Source of the DNA: Adineta vaga
Lineage: Eukaryota > Rotifera
Assembly: GCA_021613535.1 (NCBI GenBank)
Contig: CP075497.1
Coordinates: 2,790,001 to 2,854,000, forward strand
Direction of reading: 5' to 3'
DNA length: 64,000 bases
Within the stretch, counting starts at the first letter, position 1. Each line of letters opens with the position of its first letter. Of the stretch, positions 25,113 to 32,859 are shown piece by piece. Under the pieces are notes generated by a model. The model was not told the DNA's origin. It did not search any database and was given only the letters and a program-made list of their open reading frames with translations. Both the position numbers and the translations under genes were made by a program.

Positions 25113-25953
25113 TATTTTGATGATTGTTTTTTTTACAATACACAAAAGAATGATTAGAGATGAAATTTCATGCATATAAATATCATCTTGATGAGAAAAG
25201 AATCACCTGAAAAATTGACAACGAAATTACACAAATGGTCCGATTTTCACACAAAATATTTCTTCTACAAGATTCTGGGCCAATTGAGATTATTATTTCC
25301 AAGGTAATGAAATATAAATGCGCATCAATGAACGCTTTTGATCAGTTCAAAAAATCTTCGAGTAAATATTCATGCGAAGTAATACCTTTCAAATTTGAAA
25401 GTGATGAACATAGAAGTATACAATATCTTTGCTCATATTTTCTTCATATTCCAAATACTATTGTATAATTGTGACAAAAAGAAAGAATAACCTATTTTTC
25501 GAAGTGATAAATATAGAAAAACTCGGTCAAAATACACATGATTCGTATTTGAAGGACACACACACTTTTTTTTATAAAACGTCTGTTATTTTACTTTAAT
25601 AGACAATGATCGTGATATCTATGAATACCGATGTTAAGAATTGATAGTGACCAAGAAAAATATTTTAGTTGTCTGTTATACTAAATATTGTGTAGAGAAT
25701 TACTGTACAAGAATCTACTGTCGTGATTAAATCCGTTCTATCGTTGTCTTGTCAGTTTTGATGATGATGATGATGATGATGATTACTGGCACATGCCTTC
25801 TTTTTCTTTTCGAATACCGATAACGTCTTTCGTTAATTCTTTGTAAAAATTTTCTTTTTCTATGCATAATTTCTGTTTTATTATTTATATAAATATAATT
25901 TCGAAAATAATCTCTATTCCTACTACTCTATATTTCACAAAGGAAACATTATT
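25113..25953. other. Intergenic region between tandem paralogues, with GAT repeat
   Basis: 840 bp. A (GAT)n run lies at about 25760-25782. The open frame at 25235-25468 has no recognisable domain and no paralogue in the neighbouring gaps, so I do not call it a gene. Confidence 0.5.
25760..25782. repeat. (GAT)n microsatellite
   Basis: Seven to eight GAT/ATG units between countin-like copies 1 and 2. Confidence 0.85.
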
Positions 25954-26840
25954 TTAAAAAAATTTCTTCTTTGTTATTTCGAATGATCCTTTTGCTGTAT
26001 CATAAATCGACGAATGTGGATGATGTGAACCACATTCACCATTGCATACTTGAGCAGTAATATTATAAGTACCAATTGGCCAACCATCACACACTTCTAT
26101 AAAAAGATTTCAGTTTAATTTTAATTTTATTGGATAGTCTCTTTTTACCTTGACTTGGATCACAATTGAGTTCGAATAAAGTTTGAAAACCGATCTTTTC
26201 TGGATATGTACCAGGTTTTCTTGCTTCAAACCAATAGAGATTACCTGCTGTTCGATTTTTTGGATCGAGAAGTTCAACATTGATTGTTCCTGTTCCAGTA
26301 CCATTGACACTTATAAACGAACAATCAAATATAAATGTTGAACCTTCTGGTGCACTCTTTGGTGTAACTTGAAAATTGATAAATTTAGCATCACCATGAT
26401 CATTAACTAAAACAATAATCAAAATAATTCAATGGATAAATATGCAAATAGATCTTACTTGGACAAAGTTCAAGAATTTCACAATACCAGATTGGATCAA
26501 GATCCATTTTTATCAGTGCTTTAACAAATTCATCAATACCAAAGGCTTCACATGCAACTGAACAAAGATCACCAATAATTACAGATCCTGTTCGATTAGC
26601 AAGAGCTCCACATAAAGCACTACATGATTCAATAATTCCTTCATCAAGAATTAGATTCAGTAAAATATTGATCACTTCAACAGATTCTTCAATACATTCG
26701 GGACATAAATCAATACCTAATTTTGTTGGATTATACACAGAATCAAGACGTTGAAGCTTCTTTGGTTGATTTTTAAATGAAACTGAAGCACTTACACTTC
26801 CAATAACAACAAGAATGAAAAATAAGAAAGTTTTGTACAT
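25954..26840 (-). CDS. Countin-like saposin-B secreted protein, copy 2
   Basis: Second tandem paralogue. Exons 26840-26459, 26406-26149 and 26096-25954; exon 1 (382 nt) and exon 2 (258 nt) have the same lengths as in copy 1. Signal peptide MYKTFLFFILVVIGSVSAS (an extra MK lies just upstream). Eight paired cysteines: LCPECI, SCSALC, LCSVAC, YCEILELC. The second domain has NDHGDAKF, NGTGTG and CNGECGSHHPHSSIYDTAKG. It ends with an extra KKKFF tail absent from the other copies. Same inferred secreted role; sequence is clearly diverged from copy 1, so the duplication is not recent. Confidence 0.85.
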
Positions 26841-27689
26841 TTTCAAAGTATATTAAAGAATATCTATGGAAATTATCATTCGTTTATATAAATCTCTGAT
26901 GAGAAATACAAAAGCTGATCAAAGCAAATGAGGCTATGCACTTTCAATAGTCAAATAACACAAGTGTTAGGATTTTCACACAATGTTTTTGAGTAAATGA
27001 TAACCTGGATGTAATCCAATAATTATTCCGCTGATTAACCATTTTCATATATTTACTATCAGACCTTATTATTTTTCTTACAATTCATCTTCTCATATGA
27101 TGAAACTAGATGTAAGGAATCGATTTTCATGATTCTATCCCTTATCATTTGAAAAAAAAGATTAAATTTGTACATCCGCTTCAGAGCAACAATAAATAAC
27201 AAACAAATCGATCGTATTTTTATTGACATGTAAAAACTTCTACACGTTTCGTCTCTTATCAGCAATGAAAGATAAATTTGCGTAAATATGTTGTCTGTTC
27301 GTTTATGAGAATTGTCTTTTTTGAAGTTAGATAAAGAGCAAAGTCTATTAATAGATCGTACTTTTCATCGATTTCTTCGTGATGAGAAACGAACAAGATG
27401 CTTTGTGGACTTCAGACGATGGTAAAACTTCATTATTGAGTCTTTTTTTATATTTAAAAGCGTACATAGAGATAACATTACATATCTGAGTGTAGAATCT
27501 CGACAGATAATTTGTACAAAGAAAATCGATATATGTTTCTTGAAGTTTATTTACTCATATTCAATACATTCTTTCAGATACTCAACAAATCCTAGTATAA
27601 TCGAGACAAGATCCTTTTCGATGTAACATATTAAACAAAAGTATAAATATGGAGTGTATAAAGTTTATTTCAAAGAAAAATCTATTAAT
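26841..27689. other. Intergenic region between tandem paralogues
   Basis: 850 bp of AT-rich DNA. An open frame at 27059-27265 has no domain. No gene seen. Confidence 0.5.
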
Positions 27690-27837
27690 CTATTCTTCAT
27701 AGAGTGTAAAAGAACCATGAGCTGTATCGTACAAAGCTGTATGAGGATGATGTGAACCACATTGACCATTGCAAAGTAAAACTGTTACATTATAAGTACC
27801 TTCTAACCATTGTTCACATTGACCTAAACAGAAATGT

Positions 27838-27873
<36 letters not shown>

Positions 27874-28582
27874 TTTGTAATATTTACTTTCAGTTGGATC
27901 ACATTCAGGATCTGGAGTAGTATCAACTGTAATACGTTCACCGTATGTACCAGGTTTTTGAGCTTCAAGTAATAAACCAGCAGAAAGTGGAATCTTGTCG
28001 ACTGTTTTGATCATTAAAATCATTTCACCAGTACCAGTTCCATTTTTTGAAACATAAACCAAATCAAGAGCAATTTTACTACCTGTTTTAGCACGTGGTG
28101 GAAGAACAGCAAATGATTTGAATGTTGCATCACCATTATCATTGACTAAAAGCATAGAATTTTCCTTTTCTACCTGAATATTATTGTTCATACTTACTAG
28201 GACAGAGTTTCAGTGTTTCACAATAATAAATAGGATCAATATCAGCTTTGTTCATTAATTTAACAAATTCTTCAAGACCAATAAAATCACAACCCATTGT
28301 ACAAATAAATCCAAGTAATCCTGAACCAGTTTTTTCTTCTACAAGATCACATAAATGACCACAGCTATCCATAACACCATATTGAAGAATAATTTCAAGA
28401 ACAACTTGAACTAAATCATCAAATGTATTGATACATTGTGGACACCAATCAAGATTAACATCTTTTGTACTATGTGATAAAACACTACGTTGAATATGAG
28501 TTGATTGTGGAAAAAATTTACGTGTATCAGCAGTGATACCACCAATTAGAACAAGAAATACGATTACAAAAGATTTATACAT
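27690..28582 (-). CDS. Countin-like saposin-B secreted protein, copy 3
   Basis: Third tandem paralogue and the most diverged. Exons 28582-28198 (385 nt), 28145-27888 (258 nt) and 27823-27690, again with phase 1 introns. Signal peptide MYKSFVIVFLVLIGGITA. Cysteine pairs WCPQCI, SCGHLC, ICTMGC and YCETLKLC; second domain NDNGDATFKSF, NGTGTG and CNGQCGSHHPHTALYDTAHG. The second intron holds a (TA)n tract of about 28 nt right next to the donor, which may vary in length between individuals. The upstream extension in frame (to 28660) lacks paralogue support. Function as for the other copies. Confidence 0.85.
27842..27869. repeat. (TA)n microsatellite inside an intron
   Basis: Fourteen TA units in intron 2 of countin-like copy 3. 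Confidence 0.9.
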
Positions 28583-29191
28583 TGTTGTGTTTGAATAATT
28601 AATGATCCAAGGACAGCTTTTTAAATAGCAGATATGTGTGAAACGAACAATCTGCTCCAACTGTCGTCGTACACATAATAGAAATCGTTTAAGAGAAGTT
28701 TATTTTCAAAAATTAATATCCCTGGACATAAAAAATAGTTTATTCATCTAAGACATATTCTAAGAACATTAATATTTGCTTTAGAATAGAGAAAAACAAA
28801 GTCATCTGGATATTGATTCAAATCATCACATAATAGAGCTATTTTTAAGTTTATTGTGAGTGAAACAATGAAATATGATCTTTCGATATATATACAATTT
28901 GAATTCGAACCAAAAATTGATTTAAAGTACTTTCGTTTAAACCAATGGTTAGACGAAAAACTAGAACGATATGAATCTTTCTTACTTGTTCTTATCGATC
29001 TATTCATCAATCATATATCTTCACAATAATCACAGAAAAATTTGTATTTTTTTTGTCGGTAAAACGTTTTTCGATTAATTTGAAAAATTATTTCGTGTTT
29101 ACAAGTATTCATATTTATTTTTTTTTCTTTCTTATAAAACAAAATACACATTAATTGAATATATATATATATATGTATATAAAATAAAATT
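28583..29191. other. Intergenic region
   Basis: Holds an 88-codon open frame on the minus strand (28744-29010) that I do not recognise; its C-terminal half (LLCDDLNQYPDDFVFLYSK) has a protein-like composition, so a gene remnant is possible. A short TA repeat lies near 29159-29176. Confidence 0.4.
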
Positions 29192-29482
29192 TCATGCTGT
29201 TACATGTCCAGTTGTTGTTGCATTCAATGCAAAATTATCCGTATCAAACAAATCACCGAAATCATTAAAAAAATCTGCATGAACTATTTTCTCTGTTGCC
29301 ATCAATGTCATATGATGAGGATGATGAGACATAAAACCAGTTGTCGATGATGAATCAAGACGCATCATTGCTTCACCACTACCAACGCCCATATCATCTT
29401 CATAATCATCAAAATTACCACCAGTTTCATCGGCATACATGCCTTCATCAACTGCTTTTGATACATTAAAATATTGATCCAT
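29192..29482 (-). CDS. COPS9: COP9 signalosome subunit 9
   Basis: The COP9 signalosome removes NEDD8 from cullin ubiquitin ligases; CSN9 is its smallest subunit. Human COPS9 is 57 residues. The match here is clear in ATEKIVHADFFNDFGDLFD (human segment NEKAVHADFFNDFEDLFD) and in the N-terminal AVDEGMYADETGG. This copy is 96 residues because of a central insert (DDYEDDMGVGSGEAMMRL, then SHHPHH) and a C-terminal extension (NFALNATTTGHVTA) past the acidic end where the human protein stops. Single exon. Confidence 0.88.
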   Translation of the reverse strand: MDQYFNVSKAVDEGMYADETGGNFDDYEDDMGVGSGEAMMRLDSSSTTGFMSHHPHHMTLMATEKIVHADFFNDFGDLFDTDNFALNATTTGHVTA

Positions 29483-30167
29483 AAGAAAGAAAATTAATTT
29501 GTTCTTTAATCTGAAATAGAAATAAAACGAAATTAAAATCTCGTTGAATAAGAAATATTTTTCTTGTTTTCGAAAAATTTAGCGAATATTGTTGACTATT
29601 TTCGGTTATGGTTCATTGATATGCTTGACATCTAATGGAGAAAAAAAACAATCAATATTAAGAATATAATATACAACAAAAACAAAAAAAAAACATTAAA
29701 AAGTAGTTCAATATTTTCAAATAAACTTCGTCAGCGACTCTAATCTTGTCAAAACATCATAGAATATCAAGACAATGAATAAAAAATTTCATCATACGAA
29801 GTTTGTTTTTTTTCACTCATAAGGTTTCTTAAAAACGAATTGACATACAGACTGAATTACGAAAATAGAACATTCATTTTACAGAGGAAGAGCAATTTCG
29901 TATTACCGTATCATCCTGTTAATTGAATATTATTGTACAATAACAAAATTGGCAATAAGAAGAGGAAAAGACAACCTTGAAATAAATACATGACTATTTT
30001 TATATACGTCATCATCATTTTCCGAGAGTCAAAGTGTCGATTTAATTAATGAAAATCACATATGCGTGATATTTAATACGTGACTGTGAAGCAATGAAGC
30101 GTAGCTCATGAGATGAAATGTTAGTTTGTATTCATTTCTATTACTGAAAAACTACGGTATCTTGTAG
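29483..30167. other. Intergenic region
   Basis: 685 bp between COPS9 and the proline-rich gene, divergent. AT-rich; no gene or clear motif. Confidence 0.5.
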
Positions 30168-30629
30168 TTGACCATACATAGAATGCAGGCAATTCCTCAA
30201 CGTCGGCGTCCTCCAATGATGCAGAGACCACGTGGATACGGACCACCAGCACCGGCTATTGCTAGAGGTCCACCTCCTGCTCGTATCGCTCCACCTCCAC
30301 CATCAACAATGGTTCACACTGTTATTCTACCTGCGTCCACACCAACTTATCACTCTGCTCGTGTCGCTACTATTCAACCAACAGTTGGATATGTAACTAT
30401 TCCAACTGTTGCTGGCCCGGTAGTTGTGCCATCAACCATGGCACCAGCTGCAATGCCAGTTGCTACTCAACTACCTTTTGCTGCTTCTGCACAACCAGCT
30501 GTACAACCAGTAGCTATGCCTGGTGGAGTGCGTCACCCTGGTATGGGACGACAGGGTCCATTCGGAAATATAGGGCGAGGTCCTGTTCCTCCTGGTTATC
30601 GTCGAGTGATTGCTCGTCGTCGTCGTTAA
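30168..30629 (+). CDS. Proline/alanine-rich basic-ended protein, unrecognised
   Basis: A single-exon frame of 153 codons with noticeably higher GC and more balanced codon use than its surroundings, which supports coding. Composition is unusual: Pro, Ala, Val and Arg rich, no cysteine. N-terminus has QRRRPPMMQRPRGYGPP and repeated GPP/PPP; the middle is hydrophobic-polar (TVGYVTIPTVAGPVVVPST); the C-terminus is GRGPVPPGYRRVIARRRR. MQAIPQ at 30183 is an alternative start. No signal peptide. It could be an RNA-binding or disordered nuclear protein, given the RG/RRRR elements, but no family is recognised. Confidence 0.6.
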   Translation: MTIHRMQAIPQRRRPPMMQRPRGYGPPAPAIARGPPPARIAPPPPSTMVHTVILPASTPTYHSARVATIQPTVGYVTIPTVAGPVVVPSTMAPAAMPVATQLPFAASAQPAVQPVAMPGGVRHPGMGRQGPFGNIGRGPVPPGYRRVIARRRR

Positions 30630-31174
30630 GTGCGTTAAACTGTTTAACTCGGACAAAAAATAGATTTAACTGAATAATCGTTAGAAAGAGAAAAAAAAAG
30701 AAAATCTTTTTTTTTCAAACTTGATCAATTTAAACAATGAAATCAATGATTAAAGTTCATCAAAATATATTCTTTTGTTTTGAAATCTCGTAGTAATCAG
30801 AAAATATAGAAAATATTCAACAACTAACTGAAGTAAAACATGTGTGGCATGTTGATAAACATATCAGACATTTCTCGTCATTTATTTTCATATTTTTGTG
30901 CACTTAACTATGTTTACTCGTAAATCTCTAGTCATTAGAAAAGCATTTCAATCGTAAGTAGAATATCTTTTTCAAAGGAAAATAATAACATAAGTCATCT
31001 GTTTTTTGTTGTTGACAGACGGTTGAAAAGAGAAAGAAAAAGTTGTTTTTGTCCTTGAAATATGAGAATTCATTTTTATTCTTCTTCTTCTTCAATTATG
31101 AAAATTGTTGTTCACTTTTCTTCCCTTCAAAAGAAAAATAACACGCACACATTATTTTCATAACATCGATTAAA
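30630..31174. other. Intergenic region
   Basis: 545 bp, AT-rich, with CTT runs near 31080. No gene seen. Confidence 0.5.
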
Positions 31175-31534
31175 ATGGCTAACCCACCCCATAATCGAGT
31201 TCATGGTCAAATCACTATCAAAGATGAACAAGAAAATTTTCAAGGAAATGAAATTCTTTATATTTCTGTACGCGATTCACTTCGACATGATGTTGAATGT
31301 ATTGAATTAGGTTCAACAACAATTCATTTACGTCAAGGACAACAAATGCCCATTCAATATCAATGTATATTCGATCCAAGCAAAGCGCATATGAAATTTG
31401 AACAAATTAAATCAATTCCTGGTGGAATAACTCTATCAGCGAGTATTGAACGAAATGATAAATTATTATATATAAATGATACAAATATTCCCTTAGACGA
31501 TGAAATTGATATTGAACTCGTAAAAGTTGAATGA
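31175..31534 (+). CDS. YbaY/YscW-type lipoprotein-domain protein
   Basis: Single exon, 119 residues, no signal peptide or lipobox. The sequence follows the bacterial YbaY / type III secretion pilotin (YscW) beta-sandwich family: VHGQITIKDEQ at the first strand, ILYISVRDSLRHD, GQQMPIQYQCIFDPS, then ITLSASIERNDKLLYINDT and a closing P. In bacterial members the equivalent pieces read V.G.v.....LP..a.v.V.L.D.s, G.q.PipF.v.yd, and y.v.ArI..dG.L.f..dt. Those proteins are outer-membrane lipoproteins or chaperones; here the lack of a signal suggests a cytosolic role, unknown. Presence in an animal and lack of introns suggest horizontal acquisition. Confidence 0.75.
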   Translation: MANPPHNRVHGQITIKDEQENFQGNEILYISVRDSLRHDVECIELGSTTIHLRQGQQMPIQYQCIFDPSKAHMKFEQIKSIPGGITLSASIERNDKLLYINDTNIPLDDEIDIELVKVE

Positions 31535-31713
31535 AAACAGTGAACTTTCATTTCTAAAAGAACGATCTATTGACACAATTTCTTTTCTCTGTTCGACTTC
31601 ATCTTTTCTTTTTCTTTTCTGTTTTTTTTTCATGAAATAAATGTACAAATTATATTTAGGCGCAGTTTCATCGATAGTTGAGCTCGCCCGGTAATAATCC
31701 ATCGATTAATTTC

Positions 31714-31766
31714 GCAAACAAGCGAAACCTATTCCAACATAAGTTGGAAAGGTTTTAGAAGTTTGC
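31714..31766. repeat. Imperfect inverted repeat / hairpin
   Basis: Left arm gcaaac + 5 nt + aaacctattccaac, loop ataa, right arm gttggaaaggttt + 5 nt + gtttgc. Thirteen pairs with one bulge, a symmetrical 5/5 internal loop, then six more pairs. On the minus strand it is followed within one base by AAATTA, which fits an H box (ANANNA). This could be half of an H/ACA snoRNA, but no ACA box was found. Confidence 0.5.
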
Positions 31767-31783
31767 AATGAAAATCATTGTAA

Positions 31784-31871
31784 AACAGTTCTCAGTAAAT
31801 ATGGGTTAGAAATCGTTTTTGTCGATCATTCTTTTTCTGAAGACCGTCGTTGGATTCATCATAGAGCTGTT
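31784..31871 (-). ncRNA. Box C/D snoRNA, copy A
   Basis: Minus strand, 88 nt. Box C ATGATGA at 31862-31856 (perfect RUGAUGA), box D CTGA at 31795-31792. The ends pair: aacagctc with gaactgtt, one mismatch. Upstream of a D'-like CAGA is ACGACGGTCT, a perfect 10-nt complement of the conserved 28S rRNA segment AGACCGUCGU near the peptidyl transferase region (from memory). The element in front of box D (TTTCTAACCCATATTTA) is a candidate second guide with target unknown to me. A 78-nt stretch is identical to copy B. Predicted role: guide 2'-O-methylation. Confidence 0.8.
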
Positions 31872-32204
31872 AAAATTCAAAACCTATCCTTAACACGACT
31901 TAACTTTCTCTATTACATATCGCGAAAATCATACGTACCATCTAACGAATGAAGATTTGAATTTGATTTCAATGTTCCAACCATTTGTTTCATCAAACTA
32001 AAAGGAAAAGAAGTTTAATTAAATACGAAAAACAAAACAATTGTTGAAAAAAAGCTAAAGTGTAAAAATGAATAAAATATTCATTCTAATCATTTGATTT
32101 AGCTTCAATTCCTATTCTCTTGCACGTTTATCCACATCTGACATACACGAAAATCGTATGGCAAATTCTACTATGAGTGCGGTTGAGATCACAACTTTCT
32201 AAGA

Positions 32205-32292
32205 AACAGTTCTCAGTAAATATGGGTTAGAAATCGTTTTTGTCGATCATTCTTTTTCTGAAGACCGTCGTTGGATTCATCGTTGAACTGTT
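32205..32292 (-). ncRNA. Box C/D snoRNA, copy B
   Basis: Minus strand, 88 nt, near-identical to copy A. Box D CTGA at 32216-32213; box C reads ACGATGA (32283-32277), one base off consensus. The terminal stem is perfect here: aacagttc pairs with gaactgtt, while copy A has a mismatch. Guide elements are identical to copy A. The two copies differ only at and beyond the box C end, so one copy has the better box and the other the better stem. Confidence 0.78.
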
Positions 32293-32339
32293 TTCTTTTG
32301 TTTCTACTTAGAATTCAGTAATTTTTATTAATAAAATCT

Positions 32340-32430
32340 CTTCTGATTTCAGATTCAATTTGGAATTGAATTCTCTTCAAATCTGATGAATATCAGAGTG
32401 GTGCATGTGGAATCATCATTAATACAGAAG
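32340..32430 (-). ncRNA. Box C/D snoRNA with 18S guide (SNORD32/snR40-like)
   Basis: Minus strand, 91 nt. Box C ATGATGA at 32419-32413, box D CTGA at 32352-32349, terminal pairing cttctg/cagaag plus att/aat. An internal perfect D' box CTGA is preceded by CACATGCACCACT. Its complement contains GUGGUGCAUG, part of the very conserved 18S segment GGUGGUGCAUGGCCG. By the box+5 rule the methylated residue would be a G in GUGG, which I recall as the snR40/SNORD32 target. The guide before box D is self-complementary (ttcaatt..aaattgaa), odd for a guide. Confidence 0.78.
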
Positions 32431-32859
32431 AGAGACAAAATTTGCATAGAAAAACGAACCGTAATTTACCTTTTTCAAAACGAAGATAAATTTTTATTCG
32501 TTTCGAATGAAGAAATTACCCAACACTCTCACTCCATTCTATTTTGGTAACCGAATGAACTATCGAAAGTCGATTTTATTCTATCTTAGAATATGAACCA
32601 ATCCGAATGTAGTGGATATAACGCCTCCATATAATAATACTTAGCGACCTCTTCAAAATATATCAAGAATTTCATATTTCTAATTACAAAAGATTCACTT
32701 TTTATGTTGAATTAAATTAAATCTTTGATATAAGATAATGAATAGAAGATTTTTATATATTTGTCATGACGACAATTAGTGCGAATGGCCAAGGCCATTA
32801 CAAGAGACATTTCTGTGAACATTTTCAAAATAAAGTTTTTTCAAACACCGGTGAAAAAA

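Larger units (their letters stand above)
31535..32859 (-). other. Probable non-coding snoRNA host transcription unit
   Basis: No convincing protein gene, but three box C/D snoRNAs on the minus strand. A 59-nt exon-like block (31997-31939) sits between a pyrimidine-rich acceptor (cttttccttttag) and a donor gtacgt, so the snoRNAs at 31871-31784 and 32292-32205 would lie in introns downstream and upstream of it. A possible earlier donor (aaaaag|gtaaatt) lies at 32470. No long frame runs through the block. The unit is divergent from the WD40 gene starting at 32860, so the two may share a promoter in about 32560-32860. Exact host exons are inferred. Confidence 0.5.

Noticed and set aside
25235-25468. 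77-codon open frame between countin-like copies
   Set aside because: No homology, and absent from the matching gap of the next paralogue.
28744-29010. 88-codon open frame on the minus strand
   Set aside because: Some protein-like composition but no family, no splice partner and no signal; kept as possible remnant only.
31493-31702. Minus-strand frame MDYYRASSTIDETAPKYNLY
   Set aside because: First part looks plausible, but no acceptor with a good pyrimidine tract links it to upstream exons and the rest is Lys-rich low complexity; not called.
31783-32293. The 78-bp repeat as a MITE or other transposon with short inverted ends
   Set aside because: The 9-bp inverted ends are better explained as the terminal stem of C/D snoRNAs, given correctly placed boxes C and D and rRNA-matching guides.
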